Shown: positions 1 to 5,631 of the stretch, one piece after another
How the letters are laid out: every line of letters begins with the position of its first letter
Position numbering within the stretch: the first letter of the stretch is position 1
Source: Acidobacteriota bacterium
Lineage (GTDB): Bacteria > Acidobacteriota > Terriglobia > Acidiferrales > UBA7541
Reading direction: 5' to 3'
Assembly: GCA_003224135.1 (NCBI GenBank)
Contig: QHYO01000366.1
Location: forward strand, 304 to 6,496
Length of the DNA stretch: 6,193 bases
Position numbers and translations under genes: made by a program
Notes under the pieces: model-generated
Databases searched by the model: none
The model's input: only the letters and a program-made list of their open reading frames with translations
Told to the model about the DNA's origin: nothing

Positions 1-72
1 CGCCCGCGATTCCTTCGAATCTTCCGGCGCAGGACCGTATTCCATCGATCTGAATTTTTCGACGACGCTCAT
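1..72 (-). CDS. Aldehyde dehydrogenase, ALDH16-like, N-terminal 24 codons only (cut by window edge)
   Basis: An ATG at 72..70 opens a reading frame that stays open to base 1. An AAGG ribosome binding site (81-84) stands 8 bases upstream. The visible peptide starts MSVVEKF and continues RSMEYGPAPEDSKESRA. From memory, human ALDH16A1 and bacterial relatives begin with a very similar segment (REIF..LEYGPxPES...A.AWL), just before the NAD-binding aldehyde dehydrogenase fold. The family oxidises aldehydes to acids with NAD(P); catalytic residues lie outside the window. The position directly downstream of deoC fits oxidation of the acetaldehyde released by the aldolase. The gap to deoC is 153 bases on the same strand, so co-transcription is possible. 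The start and frame are well supported. The family assignment rests on a short N-terminal match and is moderate; some ALDH16-type proteins are catalytically degenerate. Confidence 0.66.
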   Translation of the reverse strand, partial: MSVVEKFRSMEYGPAPEDSKESRA

Positions 73-80
73 CGAGCCAG

Positions 81-84
81 CCTT
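81..84 (-). promoter_or_regulatory. Ribosome binding site of the ALDH-like gene
   Basis: AAGG on the minus strand sits 8 bases before the ATG at 72..70. It decides the start of the edge-truncated gene. Confidence 0.55.
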
Positions 85-109
85 ATTCCCATCCCTATCC
101 TTATGTAGC

Positions 110-127
110 GGCGACCTTCAGGTCGCC
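110..127. repeat. Perfect 7-bp palindromic hairpin, REP-like
   Basis: GGCGACC, a TTCA loop, then GGTCGCC form a perfect stem between deoC and the ALDH-like gene. The hairpin lies 37 bases before the ALDH-like ATG. No T-tract follows on the minus strand, so it is a poor intrinsic terminator for deoC. From memory, GGTCGCC-type palindromes recur between genes in acidobacterial genomes, which suggests a REP-like element that could stabilise or attenuate the transcript. The stem is seen directly; the repeat-family status is inferred. Confidence 0.5.
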
Positions 128-136
128 ATCTTGAGG

Positions 137-204
137 CTTTGTACTTTTATACTTTGTACTCCCTCTAGATTCCACACCAAGTCATCCCTACTTGTACTTT
201 GTCC
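137..204. repeat. Degenerate direct repeats of TTGTACT
   Basis: Three copies of TTGTACT occur at 139-145, 154-160 and 192-198, each in a pyrimidine-rich context with CTTT nearby. The first two are 15 bases apart and the third is 38 bases further on. They fill the gap after deoC. No protein-coding frame explains them. They may be a low-complexity or mobile-repeat remnant. Confidence 0.35.
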
Positions 205-225
205 TTTTGCTTATACGTCTTCTCT

Positions 226-1284
226 TTACGCCATCGGGTGCCGGTAATCCGCCGAATACCGTCCCGTCACATGAAATTCCAACTGCCGCTCGACATCCGC
301 CAGCATGCCACTCGCGCCAAACCGAAACAGGTGCGGCGATAGCCAAACGTCTCCCAATTCCTCTTTCATCAGCGCCAGCCATTCCAGCGACTGCTTCGCC
401 GTTCGGATCCCGCCTGCCGGTTTGAATCCTACCGCCATTCCCGTTTCTTCCGCGTACTCGCGGATCGCACGCGTCATCACGAGTCCAACCGGCAGCGTGG
501 CGTTCACCGTTTCCTTCCCGGTAGAAGTTTTGATGAAGTCTGCTCCTGCCATCATCGCCACCAGACTCGCTTTCGCAACGTTCCGCAGCGTCAATAAATC
601 ACCCGTTCCCAGAATCACTTTCAAATGCGCCGGCCCGCACGCATCCTTGAACGCCAGAATTTCGTCATATAACTTCTGCCACTGTCCGCCAAAAACATGC
701 GCGCGCATAATCACCACGTCGATTTCCTGCGCTCCCGCCTCCACCGACTTGCGAATCTCCGCAACTCGCTCCGCCAGCGGTGAAAGTCCAGCCGGAAATC
801 CCGTCGACACGGCCGCCACGGGGATTCCGCTGCCTTCCAGCGCGCGCCGCGCCGTCTCGACAAATAAATGATAGACGCACACCGCACCAACTTTAATGTT
901 CAGCTCGCCGATCCCCAGCTTCTCAACCAGCTCCTGCTGCAACGGCTGGCGTGCCTTTGCGCTGAGTCTCCTGACACGCCCGTCCGTGTCGTCGCCCGAT
1001 AGCGTCGTCAAATCCATGCACGTGATCGCGCGAAGCAGCCAAGCAATCTGCCAATCCTTCTTCACGGTTCGCCGGCTTACGAGCGTTGCCGCACGCCGCT
1101 CGACAGCGCTGGTATTCACTCGCACCTGGTCGATCCAATCCAGATTCAGCGAGGTCCCGCGGTTGGCTCCCAGCGGCTTTCCGCCAAGGGCTGCGATGGC
1201 ACTCGCAGCGCCTGCGTTCGGCGACGATTGACTTGTTCCCTTTCCACGTTCCAGGGTCAGTTTGGAAGAATTTTCTGAAGGCAT
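226..1284 (-). CDS. deoC: Deoxyribose-phosphate aldolase, long eukaryotic-like form
   Basis: This 352-residue class I aldolase reversibly splits 2-deoxy-D-ribose-5-phosphate into glyceraldehyde-3-phosphate and acetaldehyde in the cytoplasm, in deoxynucleoside catabolism. The Schiff-base lysine is K252 in DFIKTSTGK, the proton-relay lysine is K288 in GFKPAGGIR, and the catalytic aspartate is D189 in EIDVVI. The segments RRTVKKDWQIAWLL (71-84), DLTTLSGDDT (91-100) and VTGRY (339-343) match, from memory, the animal DERA form more than the roughly 250-residue E. coli form. Residues 1 to about 47 are an Ala/Gly/Ser/Lys-rich extension, probably disordered. The ATG at 1284 has a weak GAGAG (1292-1296) 7 bases upstream. 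The next gene is an aldehyde dehydrogenase-like start, which fits acetaldehyde disposal. The family and activity are secure; the exact start is less so, because the extension has little recognisable conservation. Confidence 0.95.
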   Translation of the reverse strand: MPSENSSKLTLERGKGTSQSSPNAGAASAIAALGGKPLGANRGTSLNLDWIDQVRVNTSAVERRAATLVSRRTVKKDWQIAWLLRAITCMDLTTLSGDDTDGRVRRLSAKARQPLQQELVEKLGIGELNIKVGAVCVYHLFVETARRALEGSGIPVAAVSTGFPAGLSPLAERVAEIRKSVEAGAQEIDVVIMRAHVFGGQWQKLYDEILAFKDACGPAHLKVILGTGDLLTLRNVAKASLVAMMAGADFIKTSTGKETVNATLPVGLVMTRAIREYAEETGMAVGFKPAGGIRTAKQSLEWLALMKEELGDVWLSPHLFRFGASGMLADVERQLEFHVTGRYSADYRHPMA

Positions 1285-1291
1285 AGGCTGA

Positions 1292-1296
1292 CTCTC
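1292..1296 (-). promoter_or_regulatory. Weak ribosome binding site of deoC
   Basis: GAGAG on the minus strand lies 7 bases upstream of the ATG at 1284..1282. It supports the long start but is not a strong match. Confidence 0.35.
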
Positions 1297-1382
1297 GACG
1301 GCACACCGTCCGCGGTGAACGAAAAGAATAACATTGCAGTTCTCGATGTGCGAGAGCGCGCTAAAAATGCTAGAAAGATTGT

Positions 1383-1393
1383 GTAGCAGCTAC
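1383..1393. repeat. 11-base palindrome upstream of deoC
   Basis: GTAGC-A-GCTAC is a perfect inverted repeat with one central base. It sits 99 bases before the deoC start. It has the size of an operator half-site pair, but there is only one copy and no regulator gene nearby, so a regulatory role is a guess. Confidence 0.3.
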
Positions 1394-1559
1394 TTCAAAT
1401 GAGCGGTTCGCACCGGTTGCCCTGAACGGTCAGAATGGGCCTCCCTCTCGTAAAGGGCGGTCCAAATCCATGGAGGAACCGTAGCGGATCCAGTACAGCA
1501 CCCAAGTCTTTCGAAGAATGTTGCGTTTCCCAGCAAAAACCGACTTGCCAAGGACCGCA

Positions 1560-1573
1560 GCTCTATTAAGAGC
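1560..1573. repeat. Short inverted repeat over the TPR-CHAT stop codon
   Basis: GCTCT-ATTA-AGAGC forms a 5-bp stem that includes the TAA stop. No T-run follows directly on the minus strand; the nearest TTTTT is about 20 bases further on. It could be a weak end-of-operon structure but is not a convincing intrinsic terminator. Confidence 0.25.
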
Positions 1574-4058
1574 CGGCGTAAAGCTGTAAGGGTGCCCAGT
1601 AGAAGGGCTTCCTGAAGACGGAATTGGGATTGGCAGAATGAAGCAGCGAGATCTTGGCCGAACGCAGCGCAGAGGCAAGATCCTTGCCTTCTCCCAATTC
1701 ACGATAGAGCGAATCTATGAGCTCTGGAGTGACGGGAGTATCGCTCACTTCCCACAGCGCACCGATCACGTTGTGGGCGCCTGCGCGGAGGAACGCCCAG
1801 GAGAGCCCGACAAGTCCTTCGCCTGAATAGGCGCGCGTTCCAGCCCCGTAGCACGCCGAGATGGTCACCAATTCCGCCTTCAAGTGACGGGTGACAATGT
1901 CTCTCGCATATAACTTATACGACTCGCCTTCCTGGCTCAGGATCACGGCGGATTCCAAAGGCCGGGTTCTGCTGGCCGTGCCGTGGGTCGCGAAGTGTAC
2001 ATAGGAAAAGCGCTCTGGATTGCTATTCAAGTAGGCGCTCGGCGTGGCTCGATCCCCTTCCAAGACTGCCCGGCGGGGCTCAGGGAAGTATCGTTCGACT
2101 TTCTTCATTTCGTTAGGCGCTTGCAACAACGGCGGGAATTCGATGTTCGCTTCTCTCGGATTTCCAATAAGGAGCACGTTCTTCTCCTTTGCCGTGGGCC
2201 GGTTGACGGAGGCAGTCAGCAGTGTCAGCGAGTTCCCCGTCGTCAACGTTACATCTTCGATCCAATAGTGTGGTTGCGCCCCCGGCACGATCAGCGTCTC
2301 AAAGTTCAATCCGTAGAGGCTCCCATCCGGCAGCAGAATCACGCGCGAGTTCGCCGGGATGAACTTCTTAGCTGGTGCGATGAGCGTTACATAGAGTTTC
2401 TCGCCGGTCAGTCGGTCTCCCGTCGCGAGAACATCGCTCGAGTGAACAATCGCTTCCCTGTAAGCCCTAACAACCGGTTCGATTTCGGAAGCCGCAGGTA
2501 GGGCAAAAGACGTCGTCCCAGCCGGCGTGATAACCCACAGGTAGGAATGGTTCTCGCCCAACCAGTAAAATAGCAGTGTCGCGTGGAGCCGCTGCGCCAA
2601 CTGCTGCGGCTGCACGCCAGGCGTCGTTCGCGAAATAGCTTTCGCATCCAAAGATAAGCCTTCCGCAAGTGTCCGCGCCCGGCTCAACTCCGCTTGACCC
2701 AAGGCGTCCAAGGGCCTGCCATGCCGGACCAGGAAATCAATATACTCGCCGTAGACGGCGATTCCGCTGGAGAGAAAACTCAGTCGCAACTCATCGTGCT
2801 CGATGGAATGTCGAGCCTTCTCAATGGTGTCGATAGCTTGCAGGTACATTCGTTCCGCTTCAACCGGTTTCCCCTCGCCATCTCGAACCTCCGCAAGCCC
2901 GGATTCCGCTTGCCAGCGCAGCGGCGCATCAGAGCTCGATCCGGAAAGGACGCGGTGAAAAAACTGATCTGCTTCCCCAAAATGCTTTTCGGCGACTGCA
3001 ATATGGCCAGCCATGATGAGCGAATCGGGAACGCCAAACGTGTCTCCACCAGAGTCTTCTATTTTCAGGGCTTCCTGGTTATACCGCTTTGCCTCGCTGA
3101 GCCGGTGAGTCCGGAACATGACCTCTGCAAGCGTGTTGAGACACTCTGTGGTTGTTTGCGCGTTTTTCAGTCCATGCGCGCGATCGAGCGTACTTCGGGC
3201 AAGATCCTCTGCAAGCGCATACTCGTGCAGCGCCAGATAAGAATTGGCGACACCCGTAAACCAATAGGCGGAATAGCCCGGAAGACCGATTCTCTGTGAT
3301 CTCTCCGCTCCTTCCTTGAAGTACTCAAGGGCGTTATCGTAATCTCCAAGTTCAGAGTAGCTGTAACCGAGGTTGCCTAATACTGTAGCCGCCAGGGGTT
3401 GCAGACCTAGAGAGTGAGAAAGCCGTAGAGCAACGTTTGCCCGGTCAACAGCCTCACCGTAATGTTCCTGTTTCATCGCGACCCTGGCAAGATTGTTGAG
3501 CACGCTCGCTTCCCCATCGCGGTCTTGTTCCTGGCGCGCGAGCGTTAGCGCCTGCTCGAAAGTCACCTGGCCGTCACGGAATTTCTTTTGGTCGACTTCA
3601 AGCGCACCGCGGGCGTTCAATACGTCTCCCAAGAGTTGGGGATGCGATGCCCGAGCAAGTTGTTCGGCCTTGCTTAGCCTATTCTGAGATTCAGTGAATT
3701 GTTGGCCTTGTCGATGGGCGATCCCTTCCATCATCGCTTTGCGAACGACGATGTCTGTCGCGGCAAGAGAGCCGGGTAGAGGTTCGCTTAAGACAGAAAG
3801 AGCTTCTTGATAGTTGGACTCGTAAAGCAGTATTTGGGCTTTCAGTACTTTGAGGCGCCAAGTCCATTCTACGTTCTTGCCTGCGAGTTGCGCCAAAGCG
3901 CCGTTGACGTCCGTGAGCGCTTTGTCCGCATCATCGTGACGCAACGTCCAGAAAATCCGATCGTGTACAATCTGCAAATCAGCCGGTGAGTCGAGTCGAC
4001 GCGAGCACGATACCGTCATCACCAAAAGAAAAAGACTTAGCGTTAGAACGTGTCTCAG
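1566..4058 (-). CDS. TPR-CHAT caspase-like protease, predicted exported or lipoprotein
   Basis: Read from a CTG at 4058 the product has 830 residues. Residues 1-18 (MRHVLTLSLFLLVMTVSC) look like a signal peptide with a possible lipid-attachment Cys18; the -3 Thr is unusual for a lipobox. Residues about 65-416 hold seven to nine tetratricopeptide repeats, for example 182-218, 221-258, 261-298 and 300-338. The C-terminal CHAT domain (about 550-830) carries HFATHG with His692 and ISACYGAG with Cys736, then GEGLVGLSWAFLRAGA and ALWEVSD. Both catalytic residues are present, so peptidase activity is likely. CHAT belongs with the caspase/separase clan; the TPRs usually bind a partner or substrate. 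No ATG, GTG or TTG lies between a TTG at 4274, deep in the upstream gene, and the TTG-GTG-ATG run at 4025-4017. The latter would remove most of the signal peptide, so CTG overlapping the upstream TGA is my preferred start. It is the last gene of the sigma/anti-sigma cluster. Target unknown. Confidence 0.9.
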   Translation of the reverse strand: MRHVLTLSLFLLVMTVSCSRRLDSPADLQIVHDRIFWTLRHDDADKALTDVNGALAQLAGKNVEWTWRLKVLKAQILLYESNYQEALSVLSEPLPGSLAATDIVVRKAMMEGIAHRQGQQFTESQNRLSKAEQLARASHPQLLGDVLNARGALEVDQKKFRDGQVTFEQALTLARQEQDRDGEASVLNNLARVAMKQEHYGEAVDRANVALRLSHSLGLQPLAATVLGNLGYSYSELGDYDNALEYFKEGAERSQRIGLPGYSAYWFTGVANSYLALHEYALAEDLARSTLDRAHGLKNAQTTTECLNTLAEVMFRTHRLSEAKRYNQEALKIEDSGGDTFGVPDSLIMAGHIAVAEKHFGEADQFFHRVLSGSSSDAPLRWQAESGLAEVRDGEGKPVEAERMYLQAIDTIEKARHSIEHDELRLSFLSSGIAVYGEYIDFLVRHGRPLDALGQAELSRARTLAEGLSLDAKAISRTTPGVQPQQLAQRLHATLLFYWLGENHSYLWVITPAGTTSFALPAASEIEPVVRAYREAIVHSSDVLATGDRLTGEKLYVTLIAPAKKFIPANSRVILLPDGSLYGLNFETLIVPGAQPHYWIEDVTLTTGNSLTLLTASVNRPTAKEKNVLLIGNPREANIEFPPLLQAPNEMKKVERYFPEPRRAVLEGDRATPSAYLNSNPERFSYVHFATHGTASRTRPLESAVILSQEGESYKLYARDIVTRHLKAELVTISACYGAGTRAYSGEGLVGLSWAFLRAGAHNVIGALWEVSDTPVTPELIDSLYRELGEGKDLASALRSAKISLLHSANPNSVFRKPFYWAPLQLYAGS

Positions 4059-4792
4059 GGTGGCGACGGCTGACCGTTGGTGCGAGTTTCGGCTGCGGTA
4101 ATGTCGGCGACGTGGGGAGAGCCGAGCTCGAGGCGAAGCATGGTCAATGTCCGGGTGCCCGGCTCGGCGAAGATTTCGGCCAAGAAGATTTTTCCAAAAT
4201 TGGGTACTTCGACAAGGTGGCCCTTCAGGTCGACGCCCTTCAACTTCGTCTCGATCTTCTCCACGAGAGAGCAAACGGCCACCCCGTCCTTGGTCACCGC
4301 CATTTTCCCGGATTTGGCGTCACTTGCAATGGCTTTCGTCAGGTCATCAAACGTCTTGCTCCTGACCAGCAAGTTGTGGCGGAGCGTCACCTTTACGTCT
4401 TCCCCCGCGATGCGCAGCCCTTCAAAGCGGCTGTCCTCGGCGATGATGTGACCCTCTCGCTCTTTCGGGCTATGGAGAGATGTTAGCCGCGAAACGATAA
4501 GCTCGGCGGTCACAACTCCTAGGATGTTCAAGCCGTGGATGGTGGTGGTGGCGTGAGTGGCGAAAGTATCGTCGCGGCGGCGTTTTCCGGAGACGTGCGT
4601 ATGCGCCGATTTGAAGGACACAAAATCCTGAAAGCGGAAATCTTCGGCATGGGCCGAGGCGTGGCCGCCAATCGTCGGCAAGGACGCTGAAGCCTGCGCG
4701 GGGATCGGGCACCATGCGGGATGCCGAAACTCGCCGCTAAAAGCGTGACCTTCTGCGTGAAAGTGAAAGGAGATGCGGTGCGGCGTAGCCAT
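4055..4792 (-). CDS. Conserved-looking protein of unknown function in the sigma/CHAT cluster
   Basis: The product from ATG 4792 has 245 residues and I cannot assign a function. It has no signal peptide, membrane segment or cysteine motif (only Cys28 and Cys174). It begins with a beta-rich segment (ISFHFHAEGHAFSGEF) containing many histidines. A central region reads TTTIHGLNILGVVTAELIVS (82-101) and RFEGLRIAGEDVKVTL (122-137). A lysine-rich stretch follows (145-190), and the tail is Thr/Pro-rich. I recall similar uncharacterised bacterial proteins with the GLNILGVVTA...FEGLRIAG pattern but no known role. ATG 4792 is chosen because GAGG (4801-4804) lies 8 bases upstream. A TTG at 4840 would add 16 residues and overlap the preceding stop as TTGA. 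Its stop overlaps the CTG proposed for TPR-CHAT, so the two are probably translationally coupled. A cytoplasmic adaptor or a CHAT partner is possible but unproven. Confidence 0.8.
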   Translation of the reverse strand: MATPHRISFHFHAEGHAFSGEFRHPAWCPIPAQASASLPTIGGHASAHAEDFRFQDFVSFKSAHTHVSGKRRRDDTFATHATTTIHGLNILGVVTAELIVSRLTSLHSPKEREGHIIAEDSRFEGLRIAGEDVKVTLRHNLLVRSKTFDDLTKAIASDAKSGKMAVTKDGVAVCSLVEKIETKLKGVDLKGHLVEVPNFGKIFLAEIFAEPGTRTLTMLRLELGSPHVADITAAETRTNGQPSPP

Positions 4793-4800
4793 CGGGGACA

Positions 4801-4804
4801 CCTC
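4801..4804 (-). promoter_or_regulatory. Ribosome binding site favouring ATG 4792
   Basis: GAGG on the minus strand sits 8 bases upstream of the ATG at 4792..4790. It favours the 245-residue form over the 261-residue TTG form. Confidence 0.5.
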
Positions 4805-4836
4805 GCGGGCTAAGATGGGGCTCAATCCTTGTGTAT

Positions 4837-5541
4837 TCAAGGACCAAATTCAACAGTAAAAGGCAGACGGCCGGCATCATTCTGCGATCTGATCTTACCA
4901 CTGGCGCCAGGGTCGCCGTAAAAGGCCAAGATGTACTTGCCTGGATGGAGCATGCGGGCCGGAATCGGAAGATGCGCTTCTCGGTTGGCGTTGCCGCCAG
5001 CGATCTTCAACTGCAAGAGCGTATGCCCTTCTCCATCTTGGAGTTGAGCGATGTAGCTATCGAAGTTCCGCGTCGGGACAAAGTCAAAATTCAAAAGGAA
5101 GGCTTCCCCTGGGCGGATCGAAAGCATGCGGCCATCTTCGCCGGCCGTGTTGACACCTCGCAGAGGATACGAATTGAACAGAATCTGCTCCGCGCCGCTA
5201 GCGGCCTGTTCCTTGGCTTTCGGAACGATTACAAAACTCTGGTAACCGAGTAACAGCAAGAGCGCCGCGAAAGTCGGCACGGCTACCCAAGGTTTGAACC
5301 AGCTAAACCATCCGCCGGGCGCCGGAACCTTTGCGCCAATCGCCGGCGTTCGGGGCAAAATCTGCTGGCTTGCGCCAATCAACTCTGCGGCAGTTCGCAG
5401 CTGTATGGCGCATTCCGCGCAGGAAAAGTAGTGCTCCTCGTAAGCGTCGCGCAACTCTGGTGACAGCTCCCCGAGCAGATACTTTTCACAAACCTGCGAT
5501 TTCACCGCCTGGTCATGGTCCATCAAGTGTCGTCGTTCCAT
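4837..5541 (-). CDS. Zinc-finger transmembrane anti-sigma-like protein
   Basis: This 234-residue protein probably holds the adjacent sigma factor at the inner face of the membrane. Residues 11-55 form an anti-sigma zinc-binding domain with the motif H37-x3-C41-x2-C44 (HYFSCAEC) after YLLGELSPELRDAYEEH. A proline/glycine linker (62-78) leads to one membrane helix at about 84-107 (WVAVPTFAALLLLLGYQSFV). The remaining 125 or so residues would be outside the membrane and look beta-rich (LSIRPGEAFLLNFDF, GKYILAFYGD), plausibly a sensory sandwich domain. It lies 90 bases after the sigma gene on the same strand, the usual order for sigma/anti-sigma pairs. Met7 (ATG 5523) is an alternative start; MDHDQAV resembles common N-termini of such proteins, and neither start has a strong ribosome binding site. 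The N-terminal zinc finger is solid. The sensory role and its signal are inferred. Confidence 0.86.
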   Translation of the reverse strand: MERRHLMDHDQAVKSQVCEKYLLGELSPELRDAYEEHYFSCAECAIQLRTAAELIGASQQILPRTPAIGAKVPAPGGWFSWFKPWVAVPTFAALLLLLGYQSFVIVPKAKEQAASGAEQILFNSYPLRGVNTAGEDGRMLSIRPGEAFLLNFDFVPTRNFDSYIAQLQDGEGHTLLQLKIAGGNANREAHLPIPARMLHPGKYILAFYGDPGASGKIRSQNDAGRLPFTVEFGP

Positions 5542-5631
5542 ATCGCTAAGTAGTGTCGTTTCGTGCCGATTCGTTTCTCCTTCGAGTGAGATCCCTCTCC
5601 TCCCGAGAGTATCTGCTTAAGAACACAAGGG
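5542..5631. other. Sigma to anti-sigma intergenic spacer
   Basis: These 90 bases on the minus strand are purine-rich, with SD-like GGGAGGAGAGGG and GAAGGAG stretches that are not followed by a start codon at proper distance. An 8-base direct repeat AGTGTCGT occurs at 5526-5533 and 5552-5559 (plus-strand reading), around the anti-sigma start. No terminator hairpin with a T-tract is visible, which fits read-through from the sigma gene. Confidence 0.35.

Larger units (their letters stand above)
1285..1565. other. Intergenic gap between the TPR-CHAT gene and deoC
   Basis: These 281 bases hold no gene I can support. They contain an 11-base palindrome GTAGCAGCTAC (1383-1393) and two 5-bp-stem inverted repeats: TCTCG/CGAGA (1341-1355) and CACCG/CGGTG (1304-1317). 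All three minus-strand frames are open across roughly 1435-1530, but none has a start with a ribosome binding site or a recognisable product. A TTGAAG (1394-1399, minus strand) could be a -35 box, but no good -10 box stands 16-18 bases on. A deoC promoter probably lies here but I cannot place it. Confidence 0.4.

Noticed and set aside
305..871. Long plus-strand open frame opposite deoC
   Set aside because: It lies antisense to a clear aldolase with intact catalytic motifs and its translation is Ser/Pro/Arg-rich with no recognisable domain.
1383..1405. Sigma-70 promoter for deoC using TTGAAG as -35
   Set aside because: No acceptable -10 box is found at 16-18 bases; the best nearby AT-rich hexamers match poorly or at wrong spacing.
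1560..1573. Intrinsic terminator for the sigma/CHAT cluster
   Set aside because: The stem has only 5 bp and no T-tract follows it directly.
1430..1702. Small 90-codon minus-strand frame covering the end of the TPR-CHAT gene
   Set aside because: More than half of it is an out-of-frame reading of the CHAT domain; no ribosome binding site or family match supports it.
4059..4274. Upstream TTG extension of the TPR-CHAT gene
   Set aside because: It would overlap the preceding gene by over 200 bases and put an Arg-rich, low-quality stretch before an evident signal peptide.
3986..4486. Plus-strand open frame across the TPR-CHAT and unknown-gene junction
   Set aside because: It is antisense to two better supported genes, and its translation shows no family features.
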